NCBI GenBank assembly: GCA_037501455.1
Contig: CM074862.1
Location: forward strand, 85,955,501 to 86,019,500
Reading direction: 5' to 3'
DNA: 64,000 nucleotides
Source of the DNA: Lantana camara
Taxonomy: Eukaryota > Streptophyta > Magnoliopsida > Lamiales > Verbenaceae
The position numbers and the translations under genes were made by a program. The notes below the pieces were generated by a model. That model saw nothing but the letters and a program-made list of their open reading frames with translations. It made no database searches and was not told the origin of the DNA. This document shows, piece after piece, positions 48,251 to 59,910 of the stretch. How positions within the stretch are numbered: the first letter of the stretch is position 1; every line of letters begins with the position of its first letter.

Positions 48251-48796
48251 GTAAGAATGAAAACTATCATCTTTTCAATAATAATAAAAATTTATATTTT
48301 CCTACTCTCAATTTATGTTCAACTATGAAAATTTAACAACGATCAATTAAAAAAAATATACTTTGCTTCTCTTAATTCAATTTCAAATAAAAGATTTTTA
48401 ACAACAAATATTACTTTAAATAACAAAAATAAATATGTGGTTAATACAAAAATATTAATACTAATTTAAACCTAACTAATATATAAGAGGTGATCATTTT
48501 AGCTTTAAAAGTATAAAATTAGACTAAAAATTTATTAAGGAGGCGGTTGTGAATATTTTTAGATATCATGAGAGATTAAATTAAAATAAATTTCTTTAAA
48601 GTAAGTATTTCAAACATTTTGAATATCACAAGGAGATAAATTAAATTTTACTCATTTTTTTTTAGTAAAAGACTGGTCAGAAAGACCCATCGGGGTTTCT
48701 ACTCCCACCCCTAGATTTCAAATTAAGTTAAAGTTAAAGCGTTAAACATAAATATGTTTGAGGTATATATAGTTACACATATATAAATATATTGAT
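48251..48796. other. AT-rich spacer, no gene seen
   Basis: Intron-like AT-rich DNA with short frames only. Confidence 0.5.
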
Positions 48797-49320
48797 AGGG
48801 TTAATCACAGTCACCCCCCTATCCTTTGGGGGGTTTTGCATTTCCCCCCCTATACATTGATTTTTAGCATTTACCCCCTAACCTTTGAAAAATATCACAC
48901 TTAACCCTTTGTAACAAACTTAAACAAAGCAAATCTATACAAAGTTGATCTCAAATGTGTAGATATTATATATCAAATTGAAGCTCTCGACGCAAGGAAC
49001 ACAACAATGGTCTCGAAATCAAAATCGGACAACCGACGAAGTAGAAATCATCGGTTAAAGACGACGCACGACGAACGAAGTTTTTGGCGGCCAATAGGGT
49101 TGGCTGGGGTATGGGTTTTGTTCTCCTTAGAGAGACGAACACGATGGCGGTGGTCTTGAAGCTTGGGTCGCTATGACAGAGGAAAAATCGATGGTCAATG
49201 TTTTTTCAAGGGGTTAAGTGTATATTTTTCAAATGTTAGGGGGGTAAATGCTAAAAATCAAAGCATAGGGGGAAAAGTACAAAACCCCCCAAGGGATAGG
49301 GGGTGACTGTGATTAACCCT
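48797..49320. mobile_element. 524-bp MITE with ~110-bp terminal inverted repeats
   Basis: Left end AGGGTTAATCACAGTCACCC and right end ...GGGTGACTGTGATTAACCCT are inverted copies, and pairing continues inward over about 110 bp (CCTTTGGGGGGTTTTG, TTTTTAGCATTTACCC, CACTTAACCCC words on both sides). Interior has no transposase. Long TIRs suggest a Mutator-like MITE. Flanks are AT repeats so the TSD cannot be read. Confidence 0.85.
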
Positions 49321-49815
49321 AAATATATATATATATATACTATTTATAATTATAATAATTTTAATATATATATTTTAAATATGAGGTATAATATTTAGGG
49401 TTTCATTAATATAATATTTAATTAAAATTAAAAAGTAATTATAGCTTTAATATATTATTTATATTTTGAAATATAATAATTTATTATTTATTATAAAAAT
49501 AAAATCCATATTTCTTTTAATATTTAGTTCGTATGAAATATGTATTTCTTAATTAAAAAAAAATTGTTTTTTTGGGGTTAATTTTAATCGATTAAAAGAG
49601 TAAGTGTATTATATTTGCTATTTGATTTTTCACTCTTCCTAACTTTTCCACCAACCACACGATAAATATAAAACACCCACCCACTCGTTATATAGGTTTG
49701 TCCGAACCATATTTGACATTTATCTCCATATAATATATGTAGCTATGTAGTATTTAAAATTTTACTTCAATGTTATCCATTTCTCAAGTTAACGTATTTC
49801 AACATGCAATTTTTA
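49321..49815. other. AT-rich spacer with TA microsatellite
   Basis: TA repeat at 49322-49340. A ~90-bp stretch at 49615-49700 (CACTCTTCCTAACTTTTCCA and onward) is a diverged copy of 45055-45150. No gene. Confidence 0.5.
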
Positions 49816-49829
49816 AATATATATTTCAC

Positions 49830-49946
49830 TTTTTTTTTTTCTTTTTTTCTTTCTTTTTACCCCCTCCAAACGACTAGAAGGATTTGAACTCAGGTTACTA
49901 CCTTCGAGAACTAACCCTTTAACCACTTGAACCAACCCCTGTTGGC
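49830..49946 (-). mobile_element. tRNA-derived SINE, 14-bp TSD
   Basis: Minus-strand element starting GCCAACAGGGGTTGGTTCAA, with A box TGGTTCAAGTGG, B box GAGTTCAAATCC and a poly-A tail (poly-T on +, from 49830). Flanked by AATATATATTTCAC at 49816-49829 and 49947-49960. Copied through RNA using LINE machinery; non-coding. Confidence 0.9.
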
Positions 49947-49960
49947 AATATATATTTCAC

Positions 49961-50811
49961 ACTTATTATATAACAACTCCCGCCGCCAAATTAAAAAAAC
50001 AAAAACTCTCATTACCAAATAAAAGCAATATAACCATAAATGGGTGTATATTAATGGCAACTAATATCATTCCAATAATTGCAAAATTAATCTCATACCT
50101 ATTGGCAAGATATTTGTGCCTAAACAAATACTTCATGAGATGAAAATGGCTTAAGATATTACGAGAAAGATTGCATCTTTGTGTCTGTCGGAGGGATAAC
50201 TCTGGCCGGAACTTCGTTTGACCAAACTAACCTAATAAAAGTTTGAGTGTTTTATAATTATCATGAGAGTGATGTAAATTAAAAAGAATGATTAATTAAA
50301 TATCAAGTGTAATATATTTTTTATCTAATTGGTCGGTTGGAATTCGATCAAATTAAATTTAGACTAAAATTTTTGATTGGACGGGCGCCTGAATAAGTTT
50401 GATTAATACCAAACATACACAGTTGAAGAGATGCTTTCCACCTAACCAAAATTTGAAAGTTATTCATAAGTGAGGTGTGAGGATTTGGCTAGATATTAAT
50501 TTTTGAAATAAATGGACAGCACACGACATGGGCTACTATTATTAGTAATAATTAGTTAGACCAACTATTCACATGTTCGGGTTTCAGTAGAAGTTAGCTT
50601 TTACAAAAAGGAGAATTAGTTACAAATATATACATCTTTTACATGTAATCAAATTTACGGTTCTTTTAAAAATAGGTATTTTGATTCCATATAAATTGAG
50701 AAAAAATTGTATTGACCCTTAAATTCTAAAGTTATACGTAAATTTAAAAATTTTTATAGTCCAAAAATAAAAATAAAATTATTTAGGAGGATTTACAAAC
50801 TCTAAAAATAA
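49961..50811. other. AT-rich spacer, no gene seen
   Basis: No repeat ends, long frames or RNA genes recognised. Confidence 0.45.
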
Positions 50812-50828
50812 GTGTTTATAGGATAAGT

Positions 50829-50937
50829 GCCAACAGGGGTTGACTAAGTGAGTTGATGGTTCTTTCTCGAAGGCAATCACCAGACTTCGAATCCCTTTGG
50901 CCACTTGGGGTGTGTGTGTGAAATTTAAAAAAAAAAA
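50829..50937 (+). mobile_element. tRNA-derived SINE, 17-bp TSD
   Basis: Starts GCCAACAGGGGTTGACTAAG, A-box-like TGACTAAGTGAG, B-box-like GACTTCGAATCCC, GT repeat and a terminal A11 tail. Flanked by perfect duplication GTGTTTATAGGATAAGT (50812-50828 and 50938-50954). Same family as the minus-strand SINE 1 kb upstream. Confidence 0.92.
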
Positions 50938-50954
50938 GTGTTTATAGGATAAGT

Positions 50955-52264
50955 CTTTATTTTCTTTTCTTTTTTTGGTTACAAGAGAGAAGATAAATGT
51001 TTATTTTTAATAATTAAATTATTCAGTTTTTCATGTGGTTAATTAAATTCTGTTTAGCCAATAATATTAAAATATTAATATTTTTTAATCTTTTTATATT
51101 CATATAGAACTCTATTTCTATAAGATCATTATTTTTTTTTCTTTTCGTACTTCTATTAGATTTTCATAATTTTAAACATAACAATAAAAATCTGATAAAA
51201 TGTCAATTACCAAGTAATTTTTTTTTATAAATTTACTTTTTTATTTTTTAATTCTTATGAATTTATTTATTTTGAAGTCATTTCATTTTTAAAAAATTTA
51301 TTATTTATTTTCTCACTTGTATTTCATTTATTATGCATACTTATCTTATATAATTTTAAACTATTATTTATATTAATGTATTATTTAAATCATAATATAT
51401 TTCTCATAAAAATTTAAAAAATTTAGGGATAAATTTAGTAACTTGACCAACTTTTCTCTGCAAAATAAGAAAAAAAACGTAGAGCACAATTATAAAACCA
51501 ATATTTTAAGTAAAGTATTTTTTAATATTACTTTATTATGAGTTAAATTATTTTGACCCCACTGTTTTACAATCTTGGAGTCGCCCCTGCCCGGGCCGTG
51601 TGTTAGATTCTATGTAACTGGATGGGCTTATAGCTACTTCTAGGATAAAACAAATACGGCCGCCTCGTTTACTTATCATGTCATGATAATATGTGTTGGT
51701 GATAATATGCATACCCATGTTTACGGCTCATGTCTTTTCATGTGTTGAATTCATGTTTATTACTTAATGGTTGTTTACATCGTAGGTATGTTAATCCATG
51801 TTAGCAAGAAATTCCCAATTAAATTTAGAAAGCAATCAGTATATAAATGGTAAATCATTGTAATTATTGAGAATTTTTGGACAAAGAAATAAATTCCTAG
51901 CCCATGCCTAAAATTATATCAGCCATCACACGCCTCATCCACATGTGATGGAGCACATGGTTTATCATCAAAATCACACGGACCACCCTTCATCACATGG
52001 GTTTTAGGCTTTTAGCCCACGAAAAGTAAACAAGAAATTAGGCAAGTTATTTTTTTGTTCCATTCCATTTCCATGGGTGCCATTCGCCATAAGCACAAAC
52101 CAAACACGACAAGATATTTATGCATTTTGATCTCATATTTTAGTTTTATATTTTTATGTTTCATTTACGCACATATTACGTGTATTAGTAGACGATTAAC
52201 ATTAGGAGAGATATATAAGTTATGATATAAAAAATAATTAAAAAATTTCTATCCTAAACTTAAC
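50955..52264. other. AT-rich spacer, no gene seen
   Basis: Mostly AT-rich; a GC-richer patch at 51570-51600 (CGCCCCTGCCCGGGCCG) is unexplained. Ends at TSD TTAAC (52260-52264). Confidence 0.45.
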
Positions 52265-53227
52265 TGTAACGCCCCAAGTTCCGGAAGTTCAGGTAAGCAT
52301 TCCACGAGCGGGTTTTCGGGAGTTGGGAGGTTTAAATTTGCTTATTCTATTTGTTTAATTGCAAATTTCATCATAATTAATTGTCATGTGTTTCCATACC
52401 ATTATATGAGAGGTCATTTATATGAATTATATGAAATAAGTGACATACTTGTATTATATGACCCTTAATTGCTTCCTTATGTGAAATTGTGTAATTAAAT
52501 GTATATCATGACTTGGAGATAATTGTTTTAATTGTTAGAGATTATACTTAATTGCTTTAATTTAAATAATGAGGGACTTTTGTGCAAAAGAGATGAATCA
52601 CATATTTCCATACAAGACTTTAGGATATATCATGAAATTTCATCTCATTTCTTCCATTATGTTCCAAGAACAAGGATTTCACACACTAACACCTAGCAAC
52701 TAACGATATTTACACCTTGAGGAGGGAAGAAGATTTCATCCATAATTCAATCCATAATTGAGGAATTGAAGAGTTAGGAGCATCATCAACAACATATCAT
52801 CATCTCATCAACCATCTCTTTGATTCAAGGTAGAAATTGGAAATCCTATGAAATTCTTGAATATGTGATCAAGTATGGATTTAGGGATTTAGTGATGAAT
52901 TCTTGCGTGATTGAAGTTGAGAGCATGATATTGATCATTTGGAGTGAACTTTGCATGAAATTCTTGAAGTTCATGAAGGATTGGAAGCATGTGTATGTTA
53001 TGGGTTTTAAGCTTAATTCTTGACATTTTGATGCAGGATCCTTGGTTAGTTTGATAGATGGGTGAAGAATGATGCATATTTGATGATATGAAGCATTAGT
53101 TATAGTTGGAATTTGATGTCTTAATTGTTTGGGTTGGTTTTGCATGGAATCCCCTGTTTTTTCCCCTGTTTTCTGCTGTTACTCATGTGGTCGCGCCCGC
53201 GACCTTTTTACGTACAAAATCGGTCGC
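52265..53227 (+). repeat. Left part of the gypsy LTR (plus)
   Basis: Starts TGTAACGCCCCAAGTTCCGG and ends at the centre of the perfect palindrome GGTCGCGCGACC (53222-53233), where sequence turns into its own inverted copy. Includes GGTCGCGCCCGCGACC at 53189-53204. Confidence 0.88.
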
Positions 53228-54301
53228 GCGACCCATTTTATTTGTAAAAGGGGTCGCGGGCGCGACCACCTTATTTTGGCCGAAATTTTCTTCCATTTCT
53301 GCAAAATCTCGAAACTGGGCCAAAATGGGGTAACGGCCGCGACCAATTTTGTACGTAAAAAGGTCGCGGGCGCGACCACATGCGTAACAGCAGAAAACAG
53401 GGGGAAAAACAGGGAATTCCATGCAAAACCAACCCAAACAATTAAGACATCAAATTCCAACCATAACTAATGCTTCATATCATCAAATATGCATCATATT
53501 TCGCCCATCTATCAAACTAACCAAGGATCATGCATCAAAATGTCAAGAATTAAGCTTAAAACCCATAACATACACATACTTCCAATCCTTCATGAACTTC
53601 AAGAATTCCATGCAAAGTTCACTCCAAATGATCAATATCATGCTCTCAACTTCAATCATGAAAGAATTCATCACTAAATCCCTAAATCCATACTTGATCA
53701 CATATTCAAGAATTTCATAGAATTTCCAATTTCTACCTTGAATCAAAGAGATGGTTGATGAGATGATGATATGTTGTTGATGATGCTCCTAACTCTTCAA
53801 TTCCTCAATTATGGATTGAATTATAGATGAAATCTTCTTCCCTCCTCAAGGTGTAAATATCGATAGTTGCTAGGTGTTAGTTTGTGAAATCCTTGTTCTT
53901 GGAACATAATGGAAGAAATGAGATGAAATTTCATGATATATCCTAAAGTCTTGTATGGAAATATGTGATTCATCTCTTTTGCACAAAAGTCCCTCATTAT
54001 TTAAATTAATGCAATTAAGTATAATCTCTAACAATTAAAACAATTATCTCCAAGTCATGATATACATTTAATTACACAATTTCACATAAGGAAGCAATTA
54101 AGGGTCATATAATACAAGTATGTCACTTATTTCATATAATTCATATAAATGACCTCTCATATAATGGTATGGAAACATATGACAATTAATTATGATGAAA
54201 TTTGCAATTAAACAAATAGAATAAGCAAATTTAAACCTCTCAACTCCCGAAGACCCGCTCGTGGAATGCTTACCTGAACTTCCGAAACTTGGGGCGTTAC
54301 A
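53228..54301 (-). repeat. Inverted 5' part of the gypsy LTR
   Basis: Reads TGTAACGCCCC from 54301 downward. It pairs with 52265-53227 to form a ~1-kb-arm palindrome with few mismatches. It reaches about 100 bp further into the LTR than the left arm, and that extra part matches 56693-56810. Another palindrome, GGTCGCGGGCGCGACC, lies at 53252-53267. The mirrored open frames (e.g. 52820/53746) are by-products of the palindrome. Confidence 0.85.
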
Positions 54302-54320
54302 ACTCTCCCCCCCTTAGAAG
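54302..54320 (-). promoter_or_regulatory. Polypurine tract of the inverted gypsy fragment
   Basis: Minus strand CTTCTAAGGGGGGGGAGAGT directly before the LTR start at 54301. Confidence 0.8.
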
Positions 54321-54336
54321 AATCTGGTCCCCAGAT

Positions 54337-56086
54337 TCACTGATCGGAATTGAACAACTCGGGGTGGAACCTTTTCATCTTTTCCTCCGGTTCCCAAGTC
54401 ATCTCTTCGGATTTATCACTTCTCCATAGCACTTTGACCATGGAAATCTGTCGATTTCTTAACTCTTGATACTTTCTATCCAAAACCTTAGTCGGCTGCT
54501 GAACAAAAGATAAATTCGGTTCCAATTCAACTTCTTCAACGGGGAGAATTTATGTTTCATCCGGATAGTACTTTCTGAGCTGAGAGACGTGAAAAACATT
54601 ATGAATCCCAGTAAGATTAGGTGGTAGATCCAATCTGTAAGCCACTTCCCCAATTCTCTCAAGAATTTCAAACGGACCCAAATAGCGGGGATTAAGCTTT
54701 CCTCCTTTTCCAATACGAGAAAACCCCTTTCTTGGAGATAATTTTAAGAAAACTCGATCTCCCACTTCAAAATTAAGATCTCTCCGGCGAATATCGGCGT
54801 AACTTTTCTGCCTATCTTGTGCATCCCTCATCCGCTGTTGTATAAGCTGAACTTTCTCAATCATGGCTCTCACGGCCTTAGAAGGTTTTTCAAGTTTCTC
54901 ACCTTTCTTTACCCCTTCTTGCTTCGTCCATTTCCACTACTCTAGGTCAAAGAATAACGGTGACCGACATTTCCGCCCATAAAGCAACTCATAAGGAGCC
55001 ATGCCGATAGAGGATTGATAGCTATTATTATATACAAATTCAATCAATGGAAGTTGGTCACACCACGAGTTTTGAAAATCCAAAGCACAAGACCGTAGAA
55101 AATCTTCTAAATATCTTATAACTCTCTCGGATTGACCATCGGTTTGCGGATGAAAAGCCGTACTAAACCGAAGCTTCATCCCCAAAATATCTTGTAATTC
55201 TCGCCACAATTAAGAAGTAAAACGAGGATCTCTATCTGAAACAATACTCATCGGAATCCCGTGAAGGCGAACAATCTCTCTATTATAAATCTCAGCCAAC
55301 TTTCGAATCTTATAAGACATTCGAACCGGTAAGAAATGAGCAGACTTAGTTAACCGATCCACAATCACCCAAATACCGTCATACCCTCCTTTCACCTTTG
55401 GTAGCCCGGATATAAAATCCATTGTCACCTATTCCCATTTCCACTCGGGAATAGGCAACGACTGTAAAAGACCTCCGGACTTTTGATGCTCAGCTTTAAC
55501 TTGCTGACATGTTAAACAACACCTTACAAACTCGGCCACATCTTTATTTAATCTACGCCACCAATAAAATTGCCTCAAGTCTTTATACATTTTGTTTCCT
55601 CCCGGATGTACCGAGTAGGCGGATTTATGTGCTTCCTCAAGCAAGACCCTTTTCAATTCATCGGGCACCACTGTTCGGTTCTTAAAGCAAAGAATACCGG
55701 CTTCATCAACCCCGAATGGACTTTCCGGATCCTCTTTTGCCTTAGTAATCAATTTCTGAACTTTCGGATCTTCTCCTTGAGCCTCAAACAATTTAAATTT
55801 TAATTCCGGTTGAATAGAAATGTTGAACACCAGGGCTTTCATCACAATAGACTCAATCTGGTTGCTTTCCCCAACTTCCAAATTTGAAACTCCAGCTTTT
55901 CGGCTCAAAGCATCGGCTACTATATTAGCTTTCCCGGGATGATACTTGATCACACAATCATAATCTTCTAACCGTTCCATCCATCTTCGTTGTCTCAAGT
56001 TAAGATCTTTCTGGGTGAATAGATATTTGAGACTTTTATGATCCGTGAAAATCTCAAAAGATACTCCATATAAGTAATGTCTCCAT
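54337..56086 (-). pseudogene. Gypsy pol 3' part: RNase H end, integrase, chromodomain
   Basis: One reading frame broken only by stops (at 55429, 55210, about 54934 and 54550), no frameshift. From 56086 down: RNase H end (K-W-R-H-Y-L-Y-G...F-T-D-H-K-S-L-K-Y), A-D-A-L-S-R-K, integrase zinc finger (H near V-H-P-G-G, then C-C-L-T-C-Q), integrase core with M-D-F-I-S-G-L-P, S-D-R-D-P-R-F and P-Q-T-D-G-Q-S-E-R, the L-R-K-Y-Y-P block, and a C-terminal chromodomain-like segment (V-L-D-R-K...V-K-V-L-W-R...E-M-T-W-E). The chromodomain and long LTR suit the Tekay/Del lineage. Truncated at 56086, where orientation flips. Confidence 0.9.
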
Positions 56087-56692
56087 TTTCCGACCGTTTC
56101 TTGATAAGTTTGTTGTGATCTTTATCGATGATATTCTGGTTTTCTCCAAGTCGGCCGAGAAACATGCAAGGCACCTTGAGCTCGTATTGAAAACATTGAA
56201 GGAACATCAATTGTTTGCAAAATTTAGCAAGTGTGAGTTTTGGATCGATCGAGTATCCTTCTTGGGGCATATTATTTCGGGAAATGGATTAGAAGTTGAT
56301 CCTTCTAAAATCGAGGCAGTTTTGAAGTGGGAAAGACCAAAGAATGCCTCCGAGATTAAAAGCTTTTTGGGGTTAGCAGGATACTATAGGAGGTTCGTGC
56401 AAGACTTTTCTAAAATTGCTGCTCCTTTAATTGGGCTGACAAAGAAAGAGGTTAAGTATGATTGGAATGAAGAATGTGAACAAAGCTTCAATGAATTGAA
56501 GAGAAGATTGGTATCCGCCCCGGTGTTAACTCTTCCGGACGGGTTAGAAGGATATGCCTTGTACACGGATGCATCTAAAGAAGGTTTGGGATGTGTTTTG
56601 ACCCAGAAGGGCAAAGTCATCGCTTATGCTTCCTGGAAGTGGAAAGATTATGAGAAAAACTACCCGACACATGATCTAGAGCTTGCAGCGCC
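56087..56692 (+). pseudogene. Gypsy reverse transcriptase/RNase H piece in opposite orientation
   Basis: Open plus-strand frame from F-R-P-F-L-D-K and the catalytic F-I-D-D-I-L-V-F-S motif, through [18 protein letters not shown] and the RNase H start ([10 protein letters not shown]), to P-T-H-D-L-E-L-A. In an intact pol the next residues are a few codons before where the minus-strand piece starts, so the two were once neighbours and this 606-bp block is flipped. The frame runs on into LTR sequence (to 56816), giving a meaningless tail. Confidence 0.9.
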
Positions 56693-58350
56693 CGCGACCC
56701 ATTTTTTGGCAAGTTTTGAGATTTTGAAAAATTGGACGAAAATTCGGGCAAAAATACCCAGTCGCGACCGCGACCCATTTCTGCATGATTTTGGTCGCGA
56801 CCGCGACCCTGTTTAAATCTGCATGAAATTTTGAATTTTCAACTTCTCGTGTATGGTTTTATTGGTTCGTTTCTAGCGTGAACACTTTATTTTGATGGCA
56901 TATAACGCATTGCATTGTGTGTAACGTTCATATCATGTAATTTCATCGACTAAGCCATAGGGGAGGTTTGTGTAATATTTGAATACTTTGATTTATATCT
57001 CCAATACTTGATCATTGGTATTTTAAGCACTAAATTGAACATGTTACCGTTATTAGTGATTGAAATTGCATGAATTACATTAGTGGATCATGTCGTTCGT
57101 CTTCATTGGTTCTTAAGGGTAGAGTCTTATGTACACTTGTCCCTTTGTTACACAGATCACGGTCCGGGAGACGAGGAACACGCTCCGTAGGGTGTATCCT
57201 TTCTTCTTTTGGTCGGTAAAGGTGAGGTTAGTTCTACGTACATAGAACCTACAACCTTATGTGAACTTTGGACCAAAATATACAAATATATATATTTTTC
57301 CCGAAAATTCAATTGTTTTACCATTGATCAATTGATATTGTACCACCCCATTGTTATTGATATTGAATTGAACCGATTGATTGTTTTGCCAAGTATATTG
57401 TTCACTGTGGGCCCGAGGGTAGTGTATTGAGCCAACCGGGAAAGCATGGGCTGACGCCTGACGGGCAACTCTTGCACTATCCTCACATTATAGGAATGAC
57501 CCCTGAATCCACTAGGAGATTAGTGGAGGAAGGAGTTCCGGGTATAGGGAATCATGAACCCTATACTCAATGTGACTGGATGGCGGGGCCTTGCAATCCC
57601 CCATCACCCGGAGGAAGAAGGATGGTTTATTGAAATTGTCTAATTGTGCACTGAATCGATTGCATTATCACCTAAACTATTAAATATTGAATTATTGTAC
57701 ACAGTCGGAGAAAGGTTGGAGAATTGCCCTCACTCGCCGGGCCACAGATTGATTGTACTAATTGTATTGAAAAGATTGAAATGAATATTGATTCGTTATA
57801 ATCTCGGGCGAGCTTTGTATTAATAAAATTTATATTGTTCCTTCATAAAACCTTACTCGAGATTATAACTTGCATGGTAATTGCGCTTTTACATTATAAC
57901 CCCTCACTCAGTCTTTCATAGACTGACACCTCACAATTTTCAGGTTGCGCAGATCGAGTGCTAGGCGGGGTTTTGAGTCAGTTTTACAGCTTTTGGGGTC
58001 TAGCATGGTCTTTTCATCTTTTGGTGTATATTATGGATATTTATGATTTTTGGAATGTGACTTGGTACCTATCTACATATTATAGTATAGTATACTTGAA
58101 AGTTGGATATTTGATGATATAAATATTGTTTTGAAGCTAGGAATTGAGTAGTGGAATGAATGTACTTAGTTATGCTTCCGTTTTGTTATACGTTGATGTA
58201 TTATTTGAGGGTTAGCCAGCCTAGCTAGTGTAGTGTTTTTTTTATTGTCTCTCGTTCGCTATAGGCTTGATTCATGTATGGGTGCCCGTTCCATATGTGG
58301 ATTGAACTATAGTGCGGGGGATGTGGTGCCTTTGCGTTAAGGGTGCTACA
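56693..58350 (+). repeat. Right part of the gypsy LTR (plus)
   Basis: Starts CGCCCGCGACCC, carries further GTCGCGACCGCGACC-type palindromes (56760-56812), and then blocks shared with the LARD LTRs (GTGGGCCCGAGGG, CCACTAGGAGATTAGTGGAG, CCCTCACTCAGTCTTTCATA). Ends GCGGGGGATGTGG...GCTACA. Keeps the AACCGGGAAAGCATGGGCTG segment seen among the LARD LTRs only in LTR 3. Confidence 0.88.
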
Positions 58351-58355
58351 TTAAC

Positions 58356-58613
58356 TGTCTATCAATACACTTGTGTGTGGATAAATAAAACAGTAGACAA
58401 AACAAATATAGTTAAAACAAGAAATACCAATCTCTTAGTCAGAAGATTGCATGACAACCGATCCTGGCAATGAACAGTTCACCGTCTTCCATTTTTATTG
58501 TAAGGAGATTTACCTCAACTATTGTTGGAATTTAATAATTATAAATTAGTTTCTCTTATGTTTTGAACTTCAAACGTACTCTAGTCATATGAAACATTCG
58601 TCGAATTCAGCTA

Positions 58614-58657
<44 letters not shown>

Positions 58658-59083
58658 CAAACAATCAGAAGTGTGGTATCACAATTAATTATATAGTAAG
58701 TATACCATATTTATTATTGTATTGGTCAAACTCCTTAAAATTTGCACCGGTCCAATGCAAATACACAACTCTTGTCTCCTCAAAATACAGGTTTGGACAA
58801 GTTAGGTACGGATTTTGGAATGGTAGTCTGAATCTTCCGTTGATTTTTTGGATTACGTGCGTATTTTGTTAGACTCATAATAACACAATACGCACAAAAT
58901 CATGTAATAGGAGATTCCGATCATTCTTTGTTAAAACTAAATTAAAACATATACCTGCTTCCACATGGAGACATGTAACAACATTATCTTGCAAAACCTA
59001 ATCTTTTCATTTCAGGTCCTCTGCTGGACCTTATAGCAATATATGTATAATGTATTCACCAAAATATAGAAATGATAATATCA
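58356..59083. other. Spacer with TA microsatellite
   Basis: (TA)n at about 58612-58654. No gene seen. Right limit is the LTR at 59084. Confidence 0.5.
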
Positions 59084-59910
59084 TGTTGAGAAAATGGGAG
59101 ATATGGGATCAGAGTGACACGGGTAGTCTCTGTCCTTAAAGTGTTAATCGCCCCTACTCTCTGAGTTTGCTAAAGGTTGCAGACGATTTACTTTTAGGAT
59201 CTATGTCAAGCTGGAAAAATATGAATTCAGACAATAGCAATTTGCCAGAATTCAGGTGAGTTTTGCTGTATATTTTCAGGTAATGGATTGTCTATTTATA
59301 GGTGTCAGGAGTTTGGTAGGATTAAATGTGGGAATTTGAATAGGTCAAATTCAGGTTTTAATGGCCTGAATTACACCCCTATTATTACCCACTACCTGAC
59401 TGTTACATCCTTCAATGGATCTGACTGTTTAAATCAGATTCGGATGTACTTGGACATTGGTTCGTAATTTGAATTTAGACTGAATCAGGCCGACTCTGGC
59501 TCAAAAAGTAAGGCTCTGGGCTCGGAGGCGAGGCTCCAAGCTCCTAGCGACGATGCGCACATGCGAAGTGCAAAGTGCGCCATCAAATGCCACATTCGCC
59601 TATGCCCGGCCCGGCCCCGGCCCGTGCCCGTGCGCAGGCGCGGCCGCGGGCGGTGCGGTGCACCGCACCGCGTGTGAGCCCATTAGTCCTCTCTTGGATC
59701 CCATAATTTAATAACACATACAGCATTTTAATATATAAAGCTGTCTGCTTAGTGTTATTTTTCCAATGTGGGACACAATAACCAATGCACATTTTCCAAA
59801 CAACCTATGATATGCCTTTGCATAATTATTGATTAATCCTCCAACAATTAATCATATATATATTAATTTTCCAACAATTAATTATATATATATACACAGC
59901 ATATGCAACA
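59084..59910 (-). repeat. 3' LTR of the right-end copia element
   Basis: 827 bp with TGTTG/CAACA ends. Its minus-strand start at 59910 follows the purine tract. Minus-strand TATA box TATAAATA at 59293-59300. The GC-rich core at 59590-59680 includes a perfect palindrome. The distal limit rests on the TGTTGAG motif alone because the 5' LTR is outside the window. Confidence 0.65.
59650..59671. repeat. 22-bp perfect GC palindrome in the copia LTR
   Basis: Built from GCGGTGCGGTG and its inverse, inside a run of CGGCCC/CGGCCGCGGG words. Confidence 0.9.

Larger units (their letters stand above)
52265..58350 (+). mobile_element. Chromodomain gypsy LTR interrupted by a rearranged inverted fragment, TSD TTAAC
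   Basis: Outer ends TGTAACGCCCC (52265) and GGGTGCTACA (58350) are flanked by TTAAC (52260-52264 and 58351-58355). The plus-strand LTR is split: its left part is 52265-53227 and its right part 56693-58350. Between them lie a minus-strand LTR 5' part (54301 down to 53228), its purine tract and minus-strand pol (56086-54337), and a plus-strand pol piece (56087-56692). Both LTR break points fall in GGTCGCG palindromes. Confidence 0.88.

Noticed and set aside
52820..53746. Mirror-image ORF pairs (e.g. 67 codons at 52820 + and 53543 -)
   Set aside because: They are the two arms of the inverted LTR repeat, not two genes.
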